Shown here: in pieces, positions 10,223-19,646 of the stretch | Layout of the letters: each line of letters opens with the position of its first letter | Position numbering within the stretch: position 1 is the stretch's first letter | Assembly: GCA_000708835.1 (NCBI GenBank) | Contig: DF237794.1 | Span: forward strand, 1-28,670 | DNA: 28,670 bases | Direction: 5' to 3' | Source: Klebsormidium nitens | Taxonomy: Eukaryota > Streptophyta > Klebsormidiophyceae > Klebsormidiales > Klebsormidiaceae | Position numbers and translations under genes: made by a program | The notes under the pieces: model-generated | What the model was told of the DNA's origin: nothing | Database searches by the model: none | What the model saw: the letters and a program-made list of their open reading frames with translations, nothing else

Positions 10223-13200
10223 TCAATGACTCCCACTTGCTTCTGACGGGGCAGCAGCAACTTTCTCGGCCCGAGTCTTGGACCTCGTCACACCAAGAAA
10301 ACAAACTCGCGACTTCCAAACGGAAGAATGAGTGCTGCAGTGGCGACTGGAACAACGGCCAAAAGACCGCGAGGTCCTCATCCTCGTGAAGAAATCACTT
10401 TGCGAGTTCGTCGCGCATGCCTTCCAAAAATGCTCACTGCTTACATTGGATGCAGCTCCTAAGAAACATCCTTTGAAAAAGCTCCGACATCTAGCAAAAC
10501 ATATCGACAATGCTGACCGACCCGAAGAGCAATCAGCAACTCCAAAAAAAGGGAACTCAAAGTGGGCCGCATTCTCCCAACAAGCACCACAGTCGTTGCT
10601 TACCTTATCTTCGGCCGTTCTTTTCACCTCCCCCTTGTCAAGGCCTCCAAAGCCGGGCTTCGCTAAGGCAGCGGCCGCCAAGCGCTTCCGCAGTTTGCTC
10701 AGCTTAATGCCCTTGAGCCCCACCTGCGAAGAACAATGGAAAGAAAAGATCATTGCAGATCGTTTTTGGACGCTGCATCATAGAGAATCTAATGAGATTC
10801 GTCTCGAGTTTCTTCCTGAGTGCAGTTCTTGGTACTGCAACAAGTAGCAAAGATGCGGATCATCATGGTCAAAGGCCGAATCACAATCAATGAACTAGAC
10901 TGATCGTTTCAATTTCGCAAACCCTGTTGCTTCTCGATCTTCAAGCGTTGTCATTGAAAACAGTTGCAAATTCAAAACATCGAAGGAAGGTCAAAACTTG
11001 CATTACGCCAAATAGCCAGAGACAAGCTGAATTCCCCGCACTCTACGGTCGTTGCCAAACCTTCTCTCAGAACACTTCTTGCCAACGTTGCTACCATGAA
11101 ACAACATTGAGGAAGGAAACAAAAGAGCCGCCCCAACACGATGTCCACTAGCTTTTCCTCGCCCCTCACCTCCTCAAGTTCCTTCATCAGCAATTTCTTC
11201 CACTTGATCGCCCCCACCCCCGCTTGCTCCCCTTCGTTTGCCCCCGCACCGGCCCCCTCCTTCCGAAACTCCCTATCTTTGGCATCCGCCCTCCTCGTCT
11301 TATCCTCAATCGACAGAATGTTTCCGTTCCCCACCAAGTCCTCGTCTCTCGCCCCCCGCACCGCTTCTAAAACGTCATTGTAGCTGGTGACAGCTGGCGC
11401 TTTGTCATTGGCCGCCGAGGGCGCCTCGGCAATTCCTTCTTCGCTCCCGTTGTCATCGTCAAAGTTGACCTTGCTTCCCTTCCAGCGCGCGCCGGCCACC
11501 TTCTTGGGCTGGCTGCCAATCCCAAGGCCCTGTTTCCCACTGGTCTTTTTGTCCTGCGGGACGAAGGGGCACAACATAAGTGAAACCGAGAAGCAGATGC
11601 TGAGTCAGTGTCCAGGGGCGGACGAACTAGGGGCCCCTGAATCCGTTTCCTCATACGGCAAGAGCAGAATGCAAGTCAGTGTCAAGGGGCGAAAGAACTA
11701 TCCTCTAGAGGCCCTGATTCTGCTCTCTCTCGGAGACAAGCAGAATACGAAGATGGAAAGAAGGCTAGGTGCCTAAGTTTTTACAGAAACCGTGGCTGCA
11801 ATTCAAGGATGGGGAGGATCGATCAAACAGAAAAAGACTATCTATGCCAGAAAGATGGAGAAGGTGCGTCGTCAAGGCTACAATTCTTCTTTACAGTAGT
11901 CCTTTTCTTTCACTCGTACGGAGCTCATAACGTCTGTGGCATGCCAACGTCAAGGCAAACAGGTTTCCCGTCATCCACCGACGAGCCCAGCATAGCCTTT
12001 CACAAATCATCGACCCCAAGGCTGTGTCAGAAGCGAATGTCATTGAGCACCAACCAGACCACCAATTGGACAACTCCAGCTCGGGTCAGAATCTGGAAAT
12101 GCAAGACGCAAACGCCGATTGACTGGCCATCGATCGGCCCCCTGCTCATACCTGCACCAGGTTATACAGGTCCTCTTGATCCTGCTCCAAGAATCCCCGC
12201 TTCGCCTCGTCCCCAGTCTCTTTCTTCTTTTGCTTTTCTCCAAGCCCTCCCCCTCGCACGAACCCGTATTTGTGGCCCCACCAGTCTGGACTCTCTGCCA
12301 GACTTCTGGAAGCTGCATCGGCACCCCCCCCGACACCTGCCGTGCTCGCGGTGACAGCTGTCGTGCTCGTTGTAACAACCGTCACGCTAGTATTCGTACC
12401 GACTGCGGTCTCAATTTTCTCGGTTGCAGTTTCGTTTTTGACTGAGAGGATCTGGTCCTCGCTCGGCGAATTCTCTTTGCTGTCGCGTGACTTCTTCTTC
12501 ATTTTCTTTACTACGACCGTATCTTCTGTCTCCTCTTCGGTTATGGTAACCCGGGTTGCTCCCATGTCTGCCACAGGCAGCTCCACCTTGAGCGACGATG
12601 GCTGGCCGCCCTGTAAGCAGATACTTCTTTTAGGGTTTGAAGTTTAGGGTTCCAACCTCCAGGATCCAAGCTCCACGAGCTAGGATAGGAGAACTCAAAA
12701 ACCAATGTTTTCAGAGGTAAATCCAAGAAATGTGCTTGAGAGGCCTTTTATTGATGCCAGGGATTTGAACGGTGTCAACAAATGCAGGCGGCGCGACCAA
12801 GCAGCAACTCAAGGTCGGCATTGGAAACTTCCACATCACAAATGGCACAAACATCTGGCAATCTGCAGGACCGACCTTCAAAATTGACCTCTCAATCAGC
12901 TCAGTGAAACTTATTCTTTACATTTGCGGTTGAGAACTTAGATCAGCCAAGTGCCAACATGTCAGGCTTAAAGCTATTCCATTTGGCGACAAGATCCACA
13001 TTGTGCATCCATTTCATTGTACATTTATTGTACATCGCGACCACCTTACCATCTCATTTATAGCCTCCAGACAAGATGAGCCTTCACACTATCAAACCTC
13101 AGACCTGTGGCTGTGCTGCCCGCTCCAAATACACAAACAGGAAGTGGTAACGGTCACACAATGCAACATCAGGCAGAAGTAAGCAAGTAGATGCTTCTAT

Positions 13201-13776
13201 ACTGACGCTGCAATGGTTGGAGCCAAAGCTCACCAAAATTTCCTGCAAGTGGTGGCTTGCATAGCCCGCCACCGCTTTTGACGCCTCCCGCTTCTTGTAC
13301 CGCCCCACGTGCCGCGCCAGCTTCCTCGGCTGCTTTTCCTCCGCCTCTAGCTCTTTCACCTCTTCCTTTACACTCTTCCTCTTCTTTGACTTTCTCCCCA
13401 CTTCTTCGCCCTCGCCATCGACCTTCTGCTTCTTGCTCTTCTTGACCACTTTCTCCGCATCTTCTGACTCACTGTCATTCTGCTCCGCCCCGCTTGTCCG
13501 CTCCCCCGCACTCTTGACCGTCAGATTCGCCAGGATCCGGTCATAGATAGACGTGTTGATCGTCCAATCCGCAGCCTGCTTCTTTGCCTCAGCTAAACCG
13601 ACCCCGGATTGCTCAACATTCTTCCGGACTCGAATGTGCGTCTTAATGCCCTGCTTCTCCTTCCCCAGCCCCATACCTTCCTCCCACCCCATCTGCTTCA
13701 GCAGCTTAAAGGCAAAGTCATTGCGAGCAACCCCCTGGAAGAGCTTCGGCCCCTCGGAGACGCTTGAGGCCGCCAT
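10223..13776 (-). CDS. PINX1-like nucleolar G-patch protein
   Basis: Exons are 13776-13234, 12610-12152, 11553-11170, 10723-10604 and 10312-10223. All joins are phase 0, giving 531 residues. A G-patch lies at about residues 18-61 (FAFKLLKQMGWEEGMGLG...), followed by a DWxxxxxxYDRILANL helix as in PINX1. A Lys-rich acidic/basic region follows (KKSKKQK, RKSKKRK), typical of nucleolar targeting. A second conserved block spans exons 2-3 (WWGHKYGF at 291-298, then QEDLYNLVQDKKTSGKQGLG). The C-terminal part, IKWKKLLMKEL then GIKLSKLRKRL, resembles the small C-terminal domain of LYAR-type nucleolar proteins. G-patch proteins of this kind stimulate DEAH helicases in ribosome biogenesis; the exact partner is inferred. 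The last exon is the least certain: its acceptor (tttggaag) is weak. The gene is divergent from CFAP161 with 731 bases between start codons. Confidence 0.88.
11588..11720. repeat. Diverged tandem duplication at the exon 3 / intron 2 edge of the G-patch gene
   Basis: Two roughly 60-base segments at 11588-11645 and 11658-11720 share gcagatgc/gcagaatgc, agtcagtgtc, aggggcg and a ggccc(c)tgaat/t end, with a period of about 71 bases. They lie within intron 2. This is probably a neutral local duplication. Confidence 0.45.
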
Positions 13777-14507
13777 TTTGGACAGGAGAACGCGATTCAG
13801 CTGTGTGGCTCAGGGCGCCTTTCTTCTTTCTTCGCGTTCCTAAGAGGAATTGATGGAACACTCACAGATGCGAGTTCATAATCACGGCAGTCCAAGCTCA
13901 GCAGGCTCAGAACGGCAATGGTTCTGGACCTCTGTGGTAACGGTTGTACTTGCGATGGGGTCTCAGCTTGTGCCGCAATGTGCGCGAGCAACCCAGCAGT
14001 TTCCGATCGGGACTTGTGGGACGTAGAAAGTACGGTAGAGCTGTAGACACTCCTTAGACACGGTTGACATGAGCGTAAGATACAAGCTCGATACAAGCCG
14101 CTGCGCCAGTATGTATAGTACCAAGTCTATTAGGCATCTGAACGCATTCAACGAAGTCCAGCTACCGTATCTGCAACGCTGCGCGGCCGGGCACTACTCG
14201 GTCAATCTCGTATAGGTAGGTACGTATTTGGAGTTGGCTGGCAACAGGGTACCAAAACTTCAGACTCTATCCTTTGAAGCGTTCACTTGAATGCAAGAAA
14301 CACTCTCCTTGCTTGATCGATTGCTCAAACCGGATCGATTGCTCAAACCTTTCAAAGCATCCAGGCACTAGGACTCTTAAAACTGTGCAGCTTTTGACAC
14401 GTTTCATCCTTGGTAGACGGAGCGCTAATGCAGGCAACCTGCTGATCTACTTCAAGCTGGCACGCCTAGAGCTGGTTCGGTGGGGTTGCTAAGAAAAGCA
14501 TACCAGA
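13777..14507. promoter_or_regulatory. Divergent promoter region, G-patch gene / CFAP161
   Basis: The 731 bases between two start codons pointing away from each other must contain both promoters and 5' leaders. An 18-base unit gatcgattgctcaaaccg is repeated in tandem at 14315-14332 and 14333-14349 (the second lacks the last base), about 160-190 bases upstream of the CFAP161 ATG. I see no clear TATA box. Confidence 0.55.
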
Positions 14508-17500
14508 ATGGCGCAGTATTACACAAAGCAGCAGCTGCAGGGAGCTGGAAAGTACTCGGGAAAGGTCAGAATCGGCAACTGGAACGAGGATGCAGAGCTG
14601 GACGAGATCGTGCTCAAGGTGAGTCTTGGTAAGAAGGATGCCTGAAAACAAGCCCTTGTGAAGGCTGGGGTTCTTTCAACAGGTCCCAGGAGAACAGCAC
14701 AAAAGACGCATTCTGCGGGTAGAATCGGTGCTTAACGATAATGTATGCTTCAGTGAGTGCCGGCATGTCCAACGTACCCTCTATTGAAAAGGCTGCCGCT
14801 GGCTAAGCTGCTTTATAAAATGCTCAGCCCTCTCTTTCACTTACCTCCCAAAGAGATTGCGACCTGCAGTTTTCACGGGCTGAACCACCCAGAGTAGAAC
14901 TGGGCGGCAGCTTCCGTTCCAGCCATACATTAACAGAGAGCACCAGCGTTTCAGGCGATTCAGGCCCTCATGTTCCATCACTTGAGCTCTCCTTTAAAGC
15001 GGGTCCTCAGAAGGCAACTTCACGGGGCGTACCTCTCCAGTATTCCACCTTATTCTAGTGAAATAATTCTCAACCTGCCTATTCCAGTGAGACGTTTCTC
15101 AACTTGCATCAATCTAGTGAAACCTTTCTCAAATCGTCTCAAAAAAAAAGATACACCCCTCCAGGTCATGTTTCTTCCCACAGCACCCCAATCCCTCGCT
15201 CACAATTTCCTCTGCAGGACTACATCGACCGCAAGGCCCGCGGCGAGCTCAAGCTCGACAAGTTCCAGCAGAGGATGAGCGTCGCCCTGGCCCCTGTGGA
15301 AACGTCGACGGTCGCCGCAGAAGGCCTTGTCCACTTCGGGGACGTTTTCTGCCTTAGGAACGTGCAGACTGGGGCGCTATTAGCGGCTGATGTCGGCGAC
15401 CGAGATACAAGGCCCGGAGAGGGGTTCAAGTGCGCCGTGTCGGGAACGACGCTGCCGGCCTCGCAGGCGCCAGTGGCAAGGAACACATGGATGCTGTCGA
15501 AGTGAGTTACATGAAGACCGCCGAAGCGTCAAGGACTGACGCTGAGTGTTTGTGATGAAGCGGTCACGTAGGTTTCAATTGGGGTGTGCTGATTGCAATT
15601 TCACTGGGCAAGTTGTCATGGAGCGCATAAAGAGTAGCGATGTTTTGCACAGTCTGGTACGGAATTCGGTTGCAGAGCCGTTGACGACTTGTTGATAAAA
15701 ACAGCTTTGTGCAAACTCTCCCTTGAAAAGCAACCTTTCACCAAAGTAGAGTTACGGAATCCCATCTTTCTCCTAACTCGTGTATATATCTCATCGCCAG
15801 ATACAAGGGCGCACCCAAAGGAGCGGTTACCGAGCGCCATTACGACGGCGACATTTTGCACTACGGCCAGAAGTTCCGGCTAGTCGGGAACCCGATGATG
15901 TTCGGGAGGGAGATTGAGGACCTAGAGGAGCCGCTGTACCTCAAGTCGGGGCCAGTCACCACGCAGTACTTCGCCAAGTGCTCGCGGCACCAAGAGGTGG
16001 GTCTTTTGTCAGAGTCTCAAATATCAACAATACACAGAGATGGAAGAGACGGGGGACCAGATAACAAGAGAGAATACAGGGGGGTCGAAGTAAAAACAGA
16101 GGTGAAAGCCGATTGCGGCAACACGCAAAGGTTGCTACTTTGGATGCCGCGAGCACACGTTTCTCGTCCTCGCCCTCTTTTAGCGACCGAGCAATATACG
16201 GCGAACTCGAGTGGGCGCCTTCTTGTACAGGTCGTAGGTTCAAGATCTTACTGAGTACTCCAAGTAAAGTCTCCGACGGAGGGTTTTGACAGAGACAGAC
16301 ATGGATAAGGTGCATTTGGACGGAAGAAGCAGACGTGTGGAAAAAGACTGGAATAAGATCGAAAACGGACGGGGAGGGCCGGACAAAACAGTTGAGTGCA
16401 GCAGCCATAGTCAGGATCGGTTGCACGGATTCCGCCAACAGCGAAAGCGGTGCGCAAGCGTCAGGAGGCCGCTTGGAAGGGGAGCTGAAACAGAGGAGCG
16501 AAACCAGACAGGAATCATAGATGGAATGGAACTGCTTTCATCGGACTTGTCAGTCGTTAGAAAGTTGTCGGCACTCCTAGTACAGCCTATAGGAACTTAG
16601 ATTTTCCCTGTGTTTCTGTAGGTGTCGCTCTCTTCCACCCGCAATTATGGAAGCGTCTGGCACGTGGCTCCACTGAACCCAGCGGAACGGCTGACGGCGG
16701 ACGGAACGCCTGTCCCAGCCGGAGCTCCCGTGAGTCGTCCCGACCTCTCATTGAAAGGTTTCGAGCCCATTTGATGTTGGAGGTCGGGTTTGAGAGGCTT
16801 AGCTCACCTTACGTCACCAAATCTTGTGCGTCTGGTGGTAGATGTGATTGAAATTATTCGACCACTTCGGAGACATGCCGAAACCAGTGGTTTGAGTCTG
16901 AGCTTCCGCACTACTGTAAGAGTTCGCCTGGTGTAAAAGAAATCCCAACGCACGACACCCGCACATGCTTCTGCCTCTTCCACGCTTCCTGAGCCTTTCC
17001 TGCTTGAACTGGATCGACTCTCTTCCTGAGCTCAGCAAAGCAAGGGCGAAATAATTTCGCTGCCTTTATTCCATACTTTCAACGACCAGGTTTTGTTGAA
17101 AGGCTCCAGCGAGAGATTCTTCCAAGAATCGAGCAAGCTTAACGCCAATCTTTCTGGTTCTCAAGTCGTCTTGATGTACACCGCCTCGCATAACCGAGCG
17201 AGGTTTTCCCTGACCTTTCTGGTGTCCAGGTCGTTTTGAGCACTCCACCTCGCATTACCGAGCGAGGTTAACGCTAACCTCTTCGTCTCCAGCTCGTCTT
17301 GATGCACTCCGCCACGAACGAAGCCCTCTGCTGCAACGGCCTGCTCTTCGGTAACGACTTCGGAAAGGAATTGGAGGCGAGTCTCAGAAACCTTCCTGAT
17401 TCTACCTCGTTGAACTGAGCATAACATGATTCGACACTCGATGACCCAAAATCCAGCACCGCTGCCTTTTGCTCGGCTTTTCCAAATGCCAAAAGGCGAT

Positions 17501-18965
17501 TTGGCTCTCATAAGCCTTAGTAAGGCCGGCGTCAAGGAAACGTGCTTGTCTTTAGCTTTTGGTAATGATAAAGAGTTCACCCTGATACTATTCCGTTTGA
17601 CAAATACTCGAACGGTACGTAACCTAGCAGGTGATTGTTGCGTCGGCATCCGCTCATCTGCAGGAGCGGTACGCACCTGTTCCGGCCGGTCCCTATTTCC
17701 CGCCTATCAGAAATCTTGATTTCAACCCCCTCTCGGATGGCACCAGCCAGCTTGCTCGCGCTCATTCGGACGGTTTGTCGCCGTCGCCAACAACCTTTTG
17801 AGCGATGCGCTTAACGTCAGCAAGTTTGAGATTATAATATTGTTGGCATTCACGGTTAAATACCTGCTGATGTTTGCGTCCCTGTTCTTGCAGATCTGCT
17901 GCCATAACGCGGCCCCGGCGAAAATGACCGGTAATCTAGAGCTGACCACAAAAGGCGTCCCGGAACAACTCGTGGCTAAGGCGGAAGGGCCCAGTAACTA
18001 CTGGGTGTTCGAGGTGAGCAAGGTCACCAAACGATTGGCTCAACAACTGTGCTCTTCCTAACTTTTCTTTAGAGTCTTGTTCTCGTTCTTCGTTGCGATC
18101 TTGTTTCAAGGTGTGCCTTGCGTTCAGATTACTTGTTCACTCAAGAAATGTCCGCGGTGCGAAAAAGAGAGAATCACTTACGGAGGCCCTGAGAGTTGTG
18201 TACTCCGATCAGGAGCGGCACTTCCAATGGTGCTCAATAATTTGAATGCTGTTGCGTTGCAAATGTACCTAGAAAAATCGGATGGATTCAATCAGGGAAC
18301 GCGTTCTTGTATCTTAGATTGGCTTGCTCGCGGTGGCTGACGCACAGTGTTATACGCCAATTTATTAGTCCTCTGCCTCTTCACGCAGAAGAGGTGCGAG
18401 AATCTCTCCAGCTGTATCTACGCTGTCGTTGTCAACTGTTCTGCTCTAGTGTAAGTGTAACGCGGTAGACGATGGAGATGACTCAGCTTCCAGAAAGCGG
18501 TATTTTAGGGCCGTCAGCCTGATGGCCCAGTTGTGTCAAGCCACCCGGTCATAGTTGAGCAAGAGTGTCAAGCCACCCGGTCATACTTGAGCAAGAGTGT
18601 CAAGCCACCCGGTCATAGTTGAGCAAGAGTGCTTTCTCCGGATCTCTCAGGTGGGCGACACTGTGCGCGAGCTCCGCTTCCGGTCCCCCGGGGAGAGCGT
18701 CGCGCGCCCGGCGCTCGCGCGCCTCGCGGCCGCGTTCGAAGCCGCGGGGGAAGACGCGGTCAAGGCGCTGATCCAAAACCTAGAACTGCTGGACAAGGCG
18801 AGCAGCGGGTGGCTGGATAGGTTAGAGGTTTTGAGGGTTATGAAAACGAAGGTTAGGGCGGAACTGAGCGCGGGGGAGCTGGAAGAGATCGCCAAGTTTG
18901 CGGGTTGGGAGAGTGCGACGAGCGCCAACTGGCGGGATCTCGTCGCGTACGCGCTCGACGGATGA
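14508..18965 (+). CDS. CFAP161: Cilia- and flagella-associated protein 161 (CFAP161)
   Basis: CFAP161 is a microtubule inner protein that binds inside the axonemal doublet of motile cilia. Exons are 14508-14618, 15218-15501, 15801-15996, 16622-16729, 17894-18013 and 18651-18965, all GT..AG and phase-consistent, giving 377 residues. The N-terminus has the family signature VRIGNWNEDAELDE (residues 20-33). It is followed by DYIDRKARGELKLDK, a VHFGDVF strand, the ARNTWML motif, GDILHYGQKFRLV, an LYLKSGP strand, WHVAPLNPAERLTADGTPVPAG and, near the end of exon 5, SNYWVFE, which corresponds to the NHWML end of the animal protein. Exon 6 adds about 100 residues beyond the human length; residues 321-332 (DKASSGWLDRLE) fit a calcium-type EF-hand loop at positions 1, 5, 6, 8, 9 and 12. 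The start is the only in-frame ATG before the signature. Intron 4 (1,164 bases) and intron 5 carry repeats. Confidence 0.93.
17100..17353 (-). repeat. Diverged 63/64-base tandem repeat inside CFAP161 intron 4
   Basis: Three to four copies of a 63-64-base unit start near 17100, 17164, 17228 and 17291. Read on the minus strand, each encodes about 21 residues of the pattern RGGVHQDxLxTRKxxxxLARL. Successive copies read RGGVHQDELETKRL, ARWSAQNDLDTRKV and RGGVHQDDLRTRKI. A one-base length difference shifts the frame between two copies, so the minus-strand frame is broken near 17161-17228. This looks like a relic of a helical-repeat coding sequence lying antisense to CFAP161. Confidence 0.55.
18533..18628. 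repeat. Three tandem 32-base repeats next to the last CFAP161 acceptor
   Basis: A unit beginning gtgtcaagccacccggtcat is repeated at 18533, 18565 and 18597, 32 bases each, identical apart from one g/c difference in the second copy. The array ends 22 bases before the exon at 18651, so it covers the region where the branch point of intron 5 should lie. Confidence 0.9.
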
Positions 18966-19646
18966 AGCGATAAGCTGAAGGTGCTGAGGATATCGAGTCT
19001 TATGTACAGGGCTGCGCCGCTTTAGGAGCCATAGGAGTAAAACTTCTGATTGCACTGCACTATTCCCTTCGAAGTATCTTAGTAGTGTAATGGTAACGCT
19101 GGATCTGTCCAGTTTCCGTGACTTTGTATGATTAAGTTTGAAAGAGTGCTTGGAGTAAAAGTGGTGACCAAACATGAGACTCTGAGCTAGCTTCAAAAAG
19201 GTTCGGACTTGCCTCCAATATAGTCGTCTGTTTTCGAACAGCCTGGACGCCACATCTGGAAAATACTTGCGGGCCATCTTGCCCGGTGCAAAGCACGGTT
19301 TGTACAATGTAGACCGAGGAATCCGGTGACAATCAGTAAACGCAGGCAGAAAGATGAATGAAGGCCAGATGCGAGAATTGCAAATCAAGCCGGATTCAGC
19401 AGCCGCGATAATCTCGGATGATGCTTCTTGTAAGGCTATGTTCGCTGTTACACACTATTACACACCATCAACAGCTAGCGCGTCGTCTAAGCAGTGGATC
19501 ACAATCAGATGGAATACAAAGCTTACGCGATAATGATTCACTCGTTGAGGCTTGGCATGGCCTAGAGTATCGCATGATTTATCGGTCCCTTGAATTTTGC
19601 AGACTTTTGAAGATGAACGGAAAACGGCTCTACTTTCAACCCCGCT
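18966..19646. other. Convergent 3' region of CFAP161 and DNAAF1
   Basis: The two stop codons face each other across 681 bases, which must hold both 3' untranslated regions and polyadenylation sites. I see no separate gene. Minus-strand open frames of up to 188 codons overlap the CFAP161 last exon and are shadows. Transcript overlap is possible but not visible from sequence. Confidence 0.6.

Noticed and set aside
10332-10847. 171-codon plus-strand frame with Lys-rich segments (KKHPLKKLRHLAKH)
   Set aside because: It lies antisense to exon 4 and parts of introns 3 and 4 of the G-patch gene, has no splice partners and no known motif.
12146-12647. Plus-strand frame of 125 codons rich in Thr/Val/Ser
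   Set aside because: It is the antisense of exon 2 of the G-patch gene, which contains the conserved WWGHKYGF and YNLVQ block on the minus strand.
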